Shown here: positions 23,601 to 33,574 of the stretch, one piece after another
Layout of the letters: every line of letters begins with the position of its first letter
Position numbering within the stretch: position 1 is the first letter of the stretch
Origin: Jacaranda mimosifolia
Lineage: Eukaryota > Streptophyta > Magnoliopsida > Lamiales > Bignoniaceae
Length of the DNA stretch: 64,000 nucleotides
NCBI GenBank assembly: GCA_018894105.1
Contig: CM032127.1
Location: forward strand, 32,662,260-32,726,259
Reading direction: 5' to 3'
Program-made: the position numbers and the translations under genes
The notes under the pieces: generated by a model
Database searches by the model: none
What the model saw: the letters and a program-made list of their open reading frames with translations, nothing else
Told to the model about the DNA's origin: nothing

Positions 23601-24930
23601 GTTCAAACTTGGATTGTGAAGTAGCTTCTGATCAAGATCTATATCAAGTTCTGCTGGAAAGTGAAATTGTCTTCTGATCCAGAGCTCTCTTAGGGGCCTA
23701 CAATACCTTGGAATTTGTCTGCTGACCCTCTTAAACAGGAGACTCTCAATAATGTGAACCAGTCCTCACTGGTTCCCATGAAGGGTCTTTCTTCCGGAGG
23801 AGCCGATGGTGTCAACATTGGCCCTTCCTCAAAAGACATGTTTGGTAATGTTCCAGCTGCAATGCCTTTGTTTTTGAAATCCTTAAAAGACCGGGAGCAT
23901 GAATATACATGACAGTATGAAATCATGTTTCATTAATAATTTATTTGAAATTCTACCTGCTTATGTGTCTTGGTATTCTTCTATGTTCTTTCATCCTGAA
24001 ACTAGTGTGCTTACATATGCGCTTTACGTGCAGAGGAAGTTTTGAGGTTTGTCGAAATGTAAAATTTTTTTGGCTTATGAGATGGAATCCAAGCTCATGT
24101 ATCAACATGTGCATCACAAACAAGTTTAAAGCAGAATTGTACTCCGTGGTGTTAGAGAAGTTAATATAGCACCTATCTTTTTTTCCTAAAGATCTTGATA
24201 GGTAATTTTGTGTGTGTTTTTGACATTCCATTACCACTTATAATTTCTATTCATTTGTTTTGTATTACCAATTTTTTCTCTGTTTTAAGAGTCTTCATAA
24301 TGTTGACGTAAGAGCTATGGCAAGATTTGCAAAGTTTTACCGGATAATATGATGAATAATGACCTTGCTCTCAGAGGAAATGTTGATGGTGTTGAGCTTG
24401 TGATATTTCCTTCCAATCAGCTTCCTGATAAATCCCAGTGTAAGTCGAACAACTTTTTTGTGCATTGTAACACCTTTCCCCGGTTTGAAAAATAGTAAGT
24501 TTCTCTAAATTTCTTCTTTTAGGGAATACCTCTTTAAGTTGCCCGTTATGAGCACCTTTAATGTGAAGTCAAATGATCAAAGTTGACATAATATTAATTA
24601 TACAGGCTCAAAGCTTTTTAGGATGCTTGCTCACTATGGAACACCTTTCGCATGGTATTAGGCAGAAGCTTATTCTACGTTCTAAAATTGGGAAGAGCAT
24701 GCTGGTTGAACTTGGATCAATTAATGATATGCAAGTCGATTAAAAGGTTCCCAGCCCATGCTTTTAGTGTTGATTTATGCTGCAAGAAAGGCTACAATAT
24801 TTTCTTTTGGTATCATCTAGGTGTAGGGTGGAATATGTCCTTTTTTTTTTTTTGACGCTTGTAGGGTGGAATACGTTAATTCTTCCTTTTTGGTGTGTTT
24901 AGAGGAAAGAAAGAAAGTAGCCTACAACAC
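20630..24930 (+). pseudogene. AIPP2/PAIPP2-like PHD-finger family protein, multi-exon pseudogene without PHD finger
   Basis: Scattered exon-like blocks on the plus strand match, in order, the low-complexity middle and C-terminal SPOC-like domain of the plant AIPP2/PAIPP2 (At3g02890/At5g16680-type) family. They lie at about 20630-20960, 22210-22370, 22630-22960, 23240-23640, 23690-23912 (ends REHEY), 24030-24170 (RGSFEV), 24315-24441 (LRGNVDGVELVIFPSNQLPD, followed by a GTAAGT donor) and 24826-24920 (WNM, then RWNT). Stops and frameshifts occur in most blocks, for example TGA and TAG in the 22.2-22.4 kb block. The C-X2-C-rich PHD finger expected after the first block was not found. Family members are nuclear histone readers working with BAH-domain proteins and CPL2 in gene silencing. 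This copy cannot encode one. Confidence 0.7.
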
Positions 24931-24976
24931 ATGCCTGAGAATAGATGCATACTCAGATGATTTGTTCGTGATCTAA

Positions 24977-25304
24977 CTCCCTGTTTGGATTTGTTTTCAA
25001 ATCCATTTTCACTATTTGAAAACGAATTATTTACAAATTGCTTCCCATTTTTACTTGAATCCCAACTCATTTCTTATCTCAAAACATATATTTTGCAATA
25101 ACTTATATGTCTTCTCCCTTTATTTTCATTGTTACTATCTCTCTCCACTTATAACCTACAAAATCCTATGCAATGATTACTTTTCATACAACCTGTCCAA
25201 ATATAAACTCATTTTCAACCTATTTTCTCCAACTATCTTTTCAAATTTTAAAAATGCTAAAAATAGAAAATAGAAATGATGCAAACATATACCCAAATGA
25301 CCTC
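24977..25304. mobile_element. PIF/Harbinger-type MITE with TAA duplication
   Basis: A 328 bp AT-rich element without coding capacity, flanked by TAA at 24974-24976 and 25305-25307. The left end is CTCCCTGTTTGGATTTG; the right end read inward is GAGGTCATTTGGGTATA, a degenerate TIR pair. The CCTGTTTGG-type end with a TAA/TTA duplication is characteristic of Tourist/PIF-type MITEs. The interior resembles the elements at 44080-44408 and 58769-59181. Confidence 0.6.
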
Positions 25305-26045
25305 TAAGATGTAGCTCCAGTGCTTGAAGTCTTACAAAGTTCATTATCATGATCTTGAGCTAATAGAGATTGTGGTACCAAAATAAATATCTTTTTTGGA
25401 ACAGTTGGATTGTAGACTAAATTCCAGTTATGAGGTGATAGTGCAAAACAATATTGTGAAGAAATGAGGGGGTGCTTGTCAGGTGCCATTCATCTTTTAA
25501 CACACACACACACACACACACACATTTACTTAGGAATTTTTTTTTTTCGTCTTCTATGTTTGTCTAATGTTTAATTTTGTCCTATATCTCACTCAATTAA
25601 AAATTTAGTCCTATAAGTATAAAAAAAACTTACACATTTAGTTTGATTTCCTTCGAAATCTCATAAAATAGCTGGAAATGCTGATGTGTATGCTGAATTT
25701 TGTTGAATTTGGGGATTTTTCCTTAGGTGGAAAATTCCCAATTGACATGGCATTTTTTTTGTCTTGCCGGAAGAAGTCTTTGCTTACTTGGATTTTTGTT
25801 AGTAATAGTATTATTAATATATTAATAATAGTAGTGGTAATAATAATAATAAATTAATTTAATATTTATTAGTAATATTATTATTATTATTATTGGTAAT
25901 AGTATAATAGTATTATTTTTGTATTAATAATATTATAATATTATTCATACTACATATTATGGATATAATTAATATTATTTTAATATAGTCTTTATTATTG
26001 ATATATTACTAATCATATAATTAATAATATCAATTACAATAGTTA
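25305..26045. other. Spacer with microsatellites
   Basis: Holds a (CA)n run at 25501-25523 and AT-rich trinucleotide runs at 25800-25980. A segment at about 25540-25700 (AAAAATTTAGTCCTAT..., GAAATGCTGATGTG) is matched in inverted orientation at 34020-34200. No gene was recognised. Confidence 0.5.
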
Positions 26046-26311
26046 GGGCTAGTTTGGTTGGATTTTTAAGTTATCTCATGATTTTTTATTATCTGATAAT
26101 TTGTGTGATTTTTTTTATCATTATAATATAGTTTGGTTATTTGATAAATAAACCCATAGGGGGTGGCAGGTTAATTTATCAAAGAAATTGCACATATAAG
26201 CACGGACTTTTGATATTCATGCGGGTTTGAGCATTTATTGTCATTTCAATCAAACGAATGATAAAGTGGGATAAAAATATTATATCCCTTCTTTCCCAAC
26301 CAAACTAGCTC
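26046..26311. mobile_element. MITE family A, copy 2
   Basis: 266 bp with ends GGGCTAGTTTGGTTGGA and, inward from the right, GAGCTAGTTTGGTTGGG: near-perfect 17 bp TIRs. It aligns full length with the reverse complement of 17148-17413. It lies just outside the endogenous pararetrovirus. No coding capacity. Confidence 0.8.
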
Positions 26312-26390
26312 ATACACTATTTATGATAAAAATATATTGTTCATATATTGTTAGGTAGTATAATAATAATAATACACAATATTTGTGTCT

Positions 26391-26836
26391 ATAATAATTG
26401 TACTGTGTGAGTCAGCAATAATTATAGTAAGATAGGATAGAATTTTTTATCTTTTTTCTTATTAGTCGTTATGGATTTTCTATCTGAATCTTATTGGTTG
26501 CCTAGATTACAACCAAATATCATGATGTATGTCTCCTCTCTATATAAAGAGGGCTCATTGTATCAATTGCTTAAGACGGGTAGAAAATTATAATATGTCC
26601 TGTTTATTATTCCTCCTCTTCCATCTTAGCCTCCATAGGAATCTATTGATTAAGTATGCTTTGCAGTTCCCTTATGTATAGGATCATCTGCATCAGAAAA
26701 ATCTTAGACTAATTATGATCTTGGAAGAAGCAAGGTTTCTTAGTAAAAAAGGGCACACCTTTTATTTGCCTATTGATTAGTGTTCTATTTGGCGGAGTCA
26801 TACCTTATTAAAATACCAAGCTTTAACCTAGCATTA
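26391..26836 (+). repeat. Left direct repeat of the caulimovirid, with promoter
   Basis: About 445 bp aligning with 32987-33434 at a clearly high level. It includes a TATA box (TATATAAAG at 26541-26549) with the matching TATATAAAAAGG at 33135 in the right copy. The end of the repeat runs into the degenerate primer-binding site, after which the copies part. Because the repeat includes sequence upstream of the TATA box, it is longer than the terminal redundancy expected of a pregenomic RNA. Confidence 0.85.
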
Positions 26837-26842
26837 GAGCCA

Positions 26843-28130
26843 TGACAACTTGTTGCCTAGACCCTCAACTTCTTCATCTTCTTCATCTTTAACACCCAGT
26901 TCTAGTCTAAGACAATCCAATGCTTCAAAAATATATTCTTTCTATGAAATAACTTATATTCCATATTCTGAAAAAGTTCTTGTTGATCTACACGTAATCA
27001 ATCTTTATAATGCCTTTACTAAGCCCAGATCCTCTCTTTCTAAAATTGTTAAGTCTTATTAGTCCTCCAAAAACTCAAGTTCAAGAATTTGTTCAAGCAT
27101 TTACTGTTGATTAATATCTTCTTCCAATTACAGAAAAAGAACAGTTTGCTGCTCTAGAAATCCCAGCGCATTTGCTAGAAGTATGGTTGGTAGAGAATTT
27201 TACTCATATTCATTTTGTAGCAGTCAGATTTGCATTCACATTGCATTTGCTGCTTTAGAAATCCCAGCTCATTTGCCAAAAGTATGGTTGGCAGAGAATT
27301 TTACTCATATTCATTTTGTAGCAGTCATATTTGCATTCACACTGCATGGGAGAAAATGATTACTGACGGCGTCACGAATTGCATTACTTGACTCTAGGTT
27401 TTCTGATTACCAACATGCTTGTATTGGCATAGTTGAAACCACACTTAATGCAGATAAAATCCTTGTTACCATGTTCCCCAATTTCAACATGCTAATACCA
27501 GATCCTAGCTTGTGATCAGCATTAAAAGTCACATGTCTAAATATAGGGCACAGTTCCCTCTACTACAACTTACGTAGCCACTCTTTATTATCAAATGTAA
27601 TATCGAGTCTAGAAGCATTCTCTTGATTTTGCTTTTCCACAAGAGATGGAAGATGCTTTGTTTATCTTAGTTGATTCCAAACATATTCCCAGTTGCACTT
27701 ATGTGCCAAGACAGATCTCAAAGGAAAATTTGCTAAAGCTTGTCCTAGAAACATGGATCATGGCTTATGAGAAAAATCTCCAGGCGATAAAAGAAACCAA
27801 GCTGATCCAATCTACAGATCCATCTTTTCATAAAAATTAAGATGGAAGTGTAGAAATTTGTTTTAAAAGTAGTGATAAGTTCGGTGTCCCTAAGTGCTTC
27901 AACTCTACATTTGTAATTGAGCTCAGCATCCTAATCTATGATTTTGATGTCAATGGTTCTCCAATTTACCAAGCCATCACAACAAAAGGACATCATTATT
28001 TTGATCTTTTTTTGTAACTGTAGGTCATGCGAAAACTCAGACATTGATGATGAAGAATTTGTTCGTAATAGGAGTAAGGCCAAGAAGAAAAATATCTCCA
28101 GAAAGGAACCCAAAGTTTGACACACTTGGA
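26843..28130 (+). pseudogene. Caulimovirid movement protein remnant
   Basis: Broken frames at 26850-27062 (serine-rich start) and 27646-27840 plus sequence between them match the 30K-superfamily movement protein of caulimovirids. Recognisable segments include an ARIALLDSRFSDYQHACIG-like stretch near 27375-27430 and the later VPRQISKENLLKLV. A 101 bp tandem duplication lies within it. The protein would form tubules through plasmodesmata in a virus; the stops and shifts here rule out expression. Identification rests on residue pattern only. Confidence 0.65.
27145..27346 (+). repeat. 101-bp tandem duplication inside the movement-protein remnant
   Basis: TTTGCTGCTCTAGAAATCCC at 27145 recurs as TTTGCTGCTTTAGAAATCCC at 27246, and the two 101 bp units match along their length with a few substitutions. 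101 is not a multiple of three, so the duplication itself breaks the frame. It arose after or during integration. Confidence 0.85.
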
Positions 28131-28974
28131 TAATTGTTGGAAAATTTGACTATTTAGTCAAGTATGGCCCATTGACACTAGCTCCATGGCCGACTACCTG
28201 CTCAGGATGGGATGATGCTGATGATGTAGCTCCCCCTTCCCAACAAATCATGATGTTTCATCCTTCACAGCAAAGTGAATTTCCAACGGAAGAGACGATT
28301 GAGTCAAGCTCTTATTGACACTTGTGAAAAATAAAAAATCCCACTACAAGAAGACTAGATGGACCTCTAGTAGTATTATCTCCAGCTGAAGCAACATTGA
28401 ATTGCCAATATGAAAATACAGTAGCTCAAAATAAGTTTCTGCTTACGATTGCTAAAAGCTAAGAAAGAATAGAAGAAAAAATTGATAGACAATTACTTGC
28501 ATTAATCTACTCCCTTAACGATAGGATTGATAGACTCCACGAAATCTTAAGGCTGATCCAGGATTCTCAGCCGTTCCATCACAAGGAACAATAGATAAAT
28601 TCTTTAAAAACTCAATTGAAATCTCTTGAAGCTTAGTACCAAAGAGATTCCATTTGGGCTTTGGGCCAAGAAAATACAGTTACAACCTTACTAATAACCT
28701 CCCAACCTTTACATAGGCTTGAGAGTTTTAGGGAGATGTTTGGAAATTCATCCTCTTTCTTTCCTCTAGAAGAATTGCCAAAAAGACCAAACCTCAACCA
28801 CGAAAAGATAAACCTGAATCTTCAAAATGAAGAAATATTGATCCATCCTCTTCGAAATCATGAGAAACCGAACAACTAGATCTTATGATGCATAGTCTCT
28901 TGACCACAAACCCACTTGCAGAGTTCTTAAAAAATGTTGTTGAAGTAGAAAACCAAAAACCACCAAGGTAATTT
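28131..28974 (+). pseudogene. Caulimovirid linker/coiled-coil region remnant
   Basis: Between movement and coat proteins. Broken frames contain charged heptad-like sequence (ERIEEKIDRQLLALIYSLND, then RIDRLHEILRLIQDS) suggestive of a coiled coil. A 72-codon open frame is at 28661-28879. No specific domain is recognised. It is expected between these domains in related viruses. Confidence 0.45.
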
Positions 28975-29990
28975 TCAATAATCTTTCACGACCTCCAACC
29001 TGAAAATGATTTTGAAGACCTCTCTGAAGAGTTGCCTCTTCTCTTCGTGAGCCAGTAGGTTGAACAACAAGAAGAAACTATTATGGAAGATGAGCTTGAG
29101 ATAACCGATCAAGATCAAGGAACGAGATAACCATAATTTTCTAATAATAAGATGTGGTACTCTCTTGATGATACCTCTCCATCCTAATGGAGCAACAAAA
29201 TACATAAAATGACTTCTTGGTGTATCACATAGACGCCAAATTCGATAGTCCCTGACATCATAAATGTATTCATAGCTAGAATGACATGAATTCTCGAGGA
29301 ATGGTGGTATACTCTTGGGGAATGCAGACAAATCCAACTAAAAAACTTCCTAGACATTAATGCCTTCATATATCATGTATATGTTGAATTTCTTGGAAAG
29401 ATAGACCACCACATTAACACTGCTCGAGAAAAGTTCTTCAAAATGTGGTGTTGCTCCTTCCAGTGGAAGGATTTTATGGCACTTCAAGAATATGGCAAAA
29501 AAATACTATTGTCTTGGAGGGATGGACAATCTAAAATCTTAAGCAAGCATTTATCAACTTAATGCCAGAATCTTTAAGGCAAGAAGCATTACTACTACTT
29601 GAACTAAGAGGGCCGACACTGGCAAATACCTCCCATGGAGAAATTTACCAGTTCATCCCAAGGGCATTGGAAAAGCTTTGTAACAATTGGAAATTCTTAC
29701 TAGAATTCTAACAAACTGGAAAGAAGATTGGCAAGGTATGCGAAAGAAGAGATCTGTTAATCAAATATCAATCAGAAATAAAGTGCCAATGTTCTGGAAA
29801 ATTAAAGAAACATTTTGGGTGCTCCATAAAATAGAAACAACAATGGATGCCTAAGAAGATAAAGACTATTCTTTCGGAAGAAATTTTCCAATACTAAGAG
29901 TGACATATGCCATATATGTCACAAAATAGGTCATTAGGCAAAATAATGTCCTAACAAATAGCGAGACAGTTCTGAAGCAAATATCCTAGC
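28975..29990 (+). pseudogene. Caulimovirid coat protein remnant with CCHC knuckle
   Basis: Conceptual translation shows coat-protein-like segments. A zinc knuckle with C-X2-C-X4-H-X4-C spacing lies at about 29907-29952 (CHICHKIGH, then Cys), with stops at two positions between the His and the last Cys. In a virus the protein would form the capsid and bind the RNA. This copy is dead. Confidence 0.6.
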
Positions 29991-29999
29991 TTACATAAT

Positions 30000-30740
30000 G
30001 CAATTTGGAGAACGATGATCTGCAGTCAATATTCTCTGAAGAAGAGGAACCTTCAACACAAACAATATTTGCGTTAGAAGAAAACTCAGACTCATCGTTT
30101 GCATTAGAAGAAAACTCAGACTCCGATGAGTTTTCATCCTCAGAAGAAGGTGGAATTGATCCCTTTCCTGTCTTTGGCATCCAGATGATTGTATTAGCAT
30201 TATCTATACCTCTTACTCAGGTCCAGCTTATTCTAGAAAAAATTGACTTTCTAATCGCCGTTGTTGGGCTTCTTGGCATTGGAGCATCTAGTTCCATCCT
30301 TAACCCAAAGATCCTCTCTTCCAATTTCTAGAAGCCGCACCAGGAGGTTTTCTAAGTGGCAAATAGTGAAACCTTTCACAAAACTCATAAACTTGTCAAA
30401 ATTTAATTTTTCCTTGAATTATTCATCACTCAAAGATTCCTTGGCTCTTCATTACCAGGAAAAGACATCATCATTGGGTTTGATATCATAAGGCATCTAT
30501 AGGAAAAACAAGTTGTTCCAAAAGCTTATGGCCTCAAATTCAAATTATATTCCTCCCATTTATCAAACCACAAAGCTACTTTGCTGTTGACACCATCTTT
30601 AACATTCAAGCAAGACTAATTCGCAACAACTCTGCTGATTCTCATTCTAATTTTCTCAAAAAATTCTCTCAACCACTTTGGAAAAATCCAGACTTCTTCA
30701 TTTCATTACCTTTTAAAAAGGATGTCAACATCAACCCTAC
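30000..30740 (+). pseudogene. Acidic/protease-region remnant of the caulimovirid
   Basis: A 108-codon frame at 30005-30331 starts with an acidic, serine-rich stretch containing an imperfect tandem repeat (FALEENSDS twice). Sequence after it lies where the aspartic protease and RT start should be, but I could not identify the D-T/S-G motif with confidence. Stops are frequent. Confidence 0.35.
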
Positions 30741-31770
30741 AAAAGTAAGTCATCCCGCCAATTGAAAATGGCCACAACAGAATGATAAATTCCCACTATA
30801 AACCAGGGCCTTTTTATTCTCCAATCTCACAAGAGCAAATATTTTTTCAAGGTGCAATCTTAGGGTCGGATTTTGGTAGCTTGGTATTCTACTTGAAGAA
30901 AGATACAAGATCGCATTCTGCATAGCAAGCTATCATTATCAATGGATGGTTATGCCATTCAGCCTTAAAATAGCACATTTCTTATTTCAAAAGGCTATGG
31001 TCAAGATTTTTGAGCCTTTGTTTCAAAATTCCCTAATCTGCATTGATGACATCCATATCTTCTTAGAATATCTCAAGTCTCACTCGCGTCTTCTCTTTCA
31101 CTTTGAAGAGTTGCTACAAAAATATGGCATCATGTTATGCTAGAAGAAAATGGTACTTGCAGAAAATGAAATTGATTTTTTAGGCATTCACATAAAAAAT
31201 GGGCAACGCTCTCTTCAGCCACACATTGCACAAGAGTTGTTCAAATTACCATATGAGCAAATCTCCAAACGACAAATTCAACAATTTTTGGGGATCATCA
31301 ACTATGCAGCTGACTTCATTCCTTGCCTTACATGCTGAAGAAAAATCCTCCTGTATGGTCTTATGCTCACACAAAGGTTGTTAAAACCATGAAGTCCATG
31401 ATACAAGTTCTTGCCCCGTTACAAATACCCTCTGATGGGAAGATAATTTTGGAAACTGATGCTAGTGATACTTTTTGGGTTGTTCTTGAAGAAAAAGATG
31501 AATTTGTGGTTATAGAAGTGGAGCATTCAAACACCCCGAATAAAGTTACCATTCTACCTATAAGGAAATTCTTGTTGTGAAAAGAGGAATTGAGAAATTC
31601 CAATTTCATCTTATTGGGCATCACTTCTTGGTGGAAATGGAAATGACTGCTTTCCCAAATATTCTAAGCTTCAAACCAAAGATCACACCACATAGTTAGT
31701 TGCTCAGGTAGGCTGAGTGGCTTTCTCGATACTTTGTTGAAGTCAAACACATCAAAGGAAAAAAATAATG
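30741..31770 (+). pseudogene. Caulimovirid reverse transcriptase and RNase H remnant
   Basis: Frames at 30946-31143, 31150-31338 and 31323-31580 read through the RT palm. The catalytic box survives as CIDD at 31039-31050 (Tyr replaced by Cys). It is followed by FLGIHIKNG and QQFLGIINYAADFI, then RNase H starting ETDASD near 31458. One stop at 31141-31143 and a frame change near 31335 are plain. This is RT/RNase H of pararetrovirus type, without integrase downstream. Not functional. Confidence 0.75.
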
Positions 31771-32960
31771 TTATTGTAGACTTTCTCTCAAGGCCAAAAC
31801 TTTATCACATCCCACATCCTCACATTCCTATAATTTGCATGATAACCTCATCAATCATCATCAATTTCATCTTTTTCTTCCTTCTCAAGCTTCCTTTCGA
31901 AAGCCTCTCTTGAAATCAATGACCTCATCTAAACTAAAATGCTACTTGTAAGGGCAAAGGAATTAATGCTGAAATACCAATCCTTAGCTATTAGAAAGAT
32001 GTTCTTCATACTCTATGGGGACTTGGTTTTCACCCCGATTACCCATTCTTTACCTTATTTAGTGTTGCCCCACCATTTCATAGGATGTTTTCAAAAGAAC
32101 TCATGTGTATGCTCTGGTATTTGCTTGAATAATGAACTATCGGCATCGAATTTGCCATTGATCAATCCATACAATAGATTGCTGAATTGCACAGTCATGG
32201 TTTGATGAAGAAGAAGAAGTTCCATGTGCTAGGACATTCTTTGAATGGTTCTATCCTCTTTCAACTTAGATAAGGATGTTGAAAGTGGTTCAAGATCAAC
32301 AGTACATGAAACTTAATCATGGAACATTTGTCATCTACCTATTTACCAAGAAAAGTTGTCCTCAACTCCAAAGCAACCCATTCTTTTCCTTCGTAATGGA
32401 ATATGGTGTTTTCCCATACTGTCTTAGCGAGAAGTGGTCTAAATATGGAAAGGAGATTAGAGACTTCTATAGAATCATGGCATAACAAAATTCTACGTTA
32501 CCTCTCCAAATATGGCCATCAATTGAAGAAGCACGATAGAAAGGACTTCCACTTGACTATGCTTTATGACTGCATGATGACTCCAGGGCATATTTTGAGA
32601 AAGTTTTACACCCAGATCAAAAAGGCTACTGCAAATTGTATGTGATGAGAATGAAAAGAATCATTCAATCAAAATTGAAGCCAACTATTAAAAACCATAG
32701 CCCCCCCCCAAGAGTTTATCTGCATAGTCATCTATTCTGGCAAGAGAACTAATTCCTGAAGAACCACAGGAAAAGAATAAAGCTGAGAAGGATATGGATA
32801 TGATGATTGACTCACAAGACCCATATGAATTGGAGACTCAGACATTGAGGAAAGCAACAGGATTATCTACAGAACCTGAAAACCCGTTAGTACAAGAAAA
32901 AGAATAGGGAAATCTTATGGGACCACTCAAGCCAGGGTTTTTAGAATAATTGAATGATTG
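31771..32960 (+). pseudogene. 3' part of the caulimovirid, unassigned frames
   Basis: Three open frames (31939-32205, 32276-32485, 32403-32645) overlap in different registers. They look like one decayed frame rather than separate genes. Family members can have a region after RNase H, but I do not recognise a domain here. A C-run (32701-32710) and G/A-rich sequence precede the right repeat. Confidence 0.35.
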
Positions 32961-32986
32961 TACTGTGTATCACTGTTTCTATTTGT

Positions 32987-33434
32987 AATAATTGTACTGT
33001 GTGAGTTAGCAATAATTATTGTAAGATAGGATAGGATTTCTTATCTTCATTCTTATTAGTCATTATGGATTTTCTATCCGAATCTTATTGACTGTCTAGA
33101 TTATAGCCAGATATCATGATGTACCTCTCATCTCTATATAAAAAGGGGATTTTTGTATCAATTGATTAAGACTTGGGCAGGAAATAACAATATGTCTTGT
33201 TTGTTATACCTCCTCTTCTATCTTAGCTGCTATAAGAGTCTATTTATTAAGTATGCCCTGCAGTTGCCTTATGTATCGGATTCTCTGCATCAGAAAATTT
33301 TTAGACTAATTTTGATCTTGGAAGAAGCAAGGTTTCTTGGTAAAAAAAGGACACAACTTTCTTTTGCCTATTGATTGGTGTTCTTTTTGGCGGAGTCATA
33401 CCTTACTAAGATACCAAGCTTCAACTTGGTATCA
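32987..33434 (+). repeat. Right direct repeat of the caulimovirid
   Basis: Matches 26391-26836, with TATATAAAAAGG at 33135. It ends with an intact TGGTATCA at 33427-33434, the first bases of a tRNA-Met primer-binding site. In a caulimovirid the genome discontinuity falls at this point, so ending there fits integration of a linear form or a recombination at the gap. Confidence 0.8.
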
Positions 33435-33524
33435 ATATAATAATTTATTATATTATTAGTAATATTACTTTAATATTATTATTTATTGTTCATCTATTAA
33501 TAATAATAAATAATATTTTAACAC

Positions 33525-33574
<50 letters not shown>

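Larger units (their letters stand above)
26391..33434 (+). mobile_element. Endogenous caulimovirid (pararetrovirus) copy, decayed
   Basis: In order on the plus strand: TATA-containing direct repeat, tRNA-Met-type primer-binding site (degenerate, 26829-26842), movement protein, linker, coat protein with CCHC knuckle, reverse transcriptase, RNase H, then a second copy of the repeat ending in TGGTATCA (33427-33434). A movement protein together with the pol order separates it from LTR retrotransposons. The wording is nearest Petuvirus/Florendovirus-like groups, which is a tentative placement. Many stops and frameshifts, including inside the zinc knuckle, make it non-coding. It is an old genomic relic. 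Flanks on both sides are ATT/AAT-rich microsatellite. Confidence 0.8.

Noticed and set aside
26391..33434. The caulimovirid relic as an LTR retrotransposon
   Set aside because: A movement-protein-like region is present, no integrase follows RNase H or precedes RT, and the repeats do not show TG...CA ends with target duplications.
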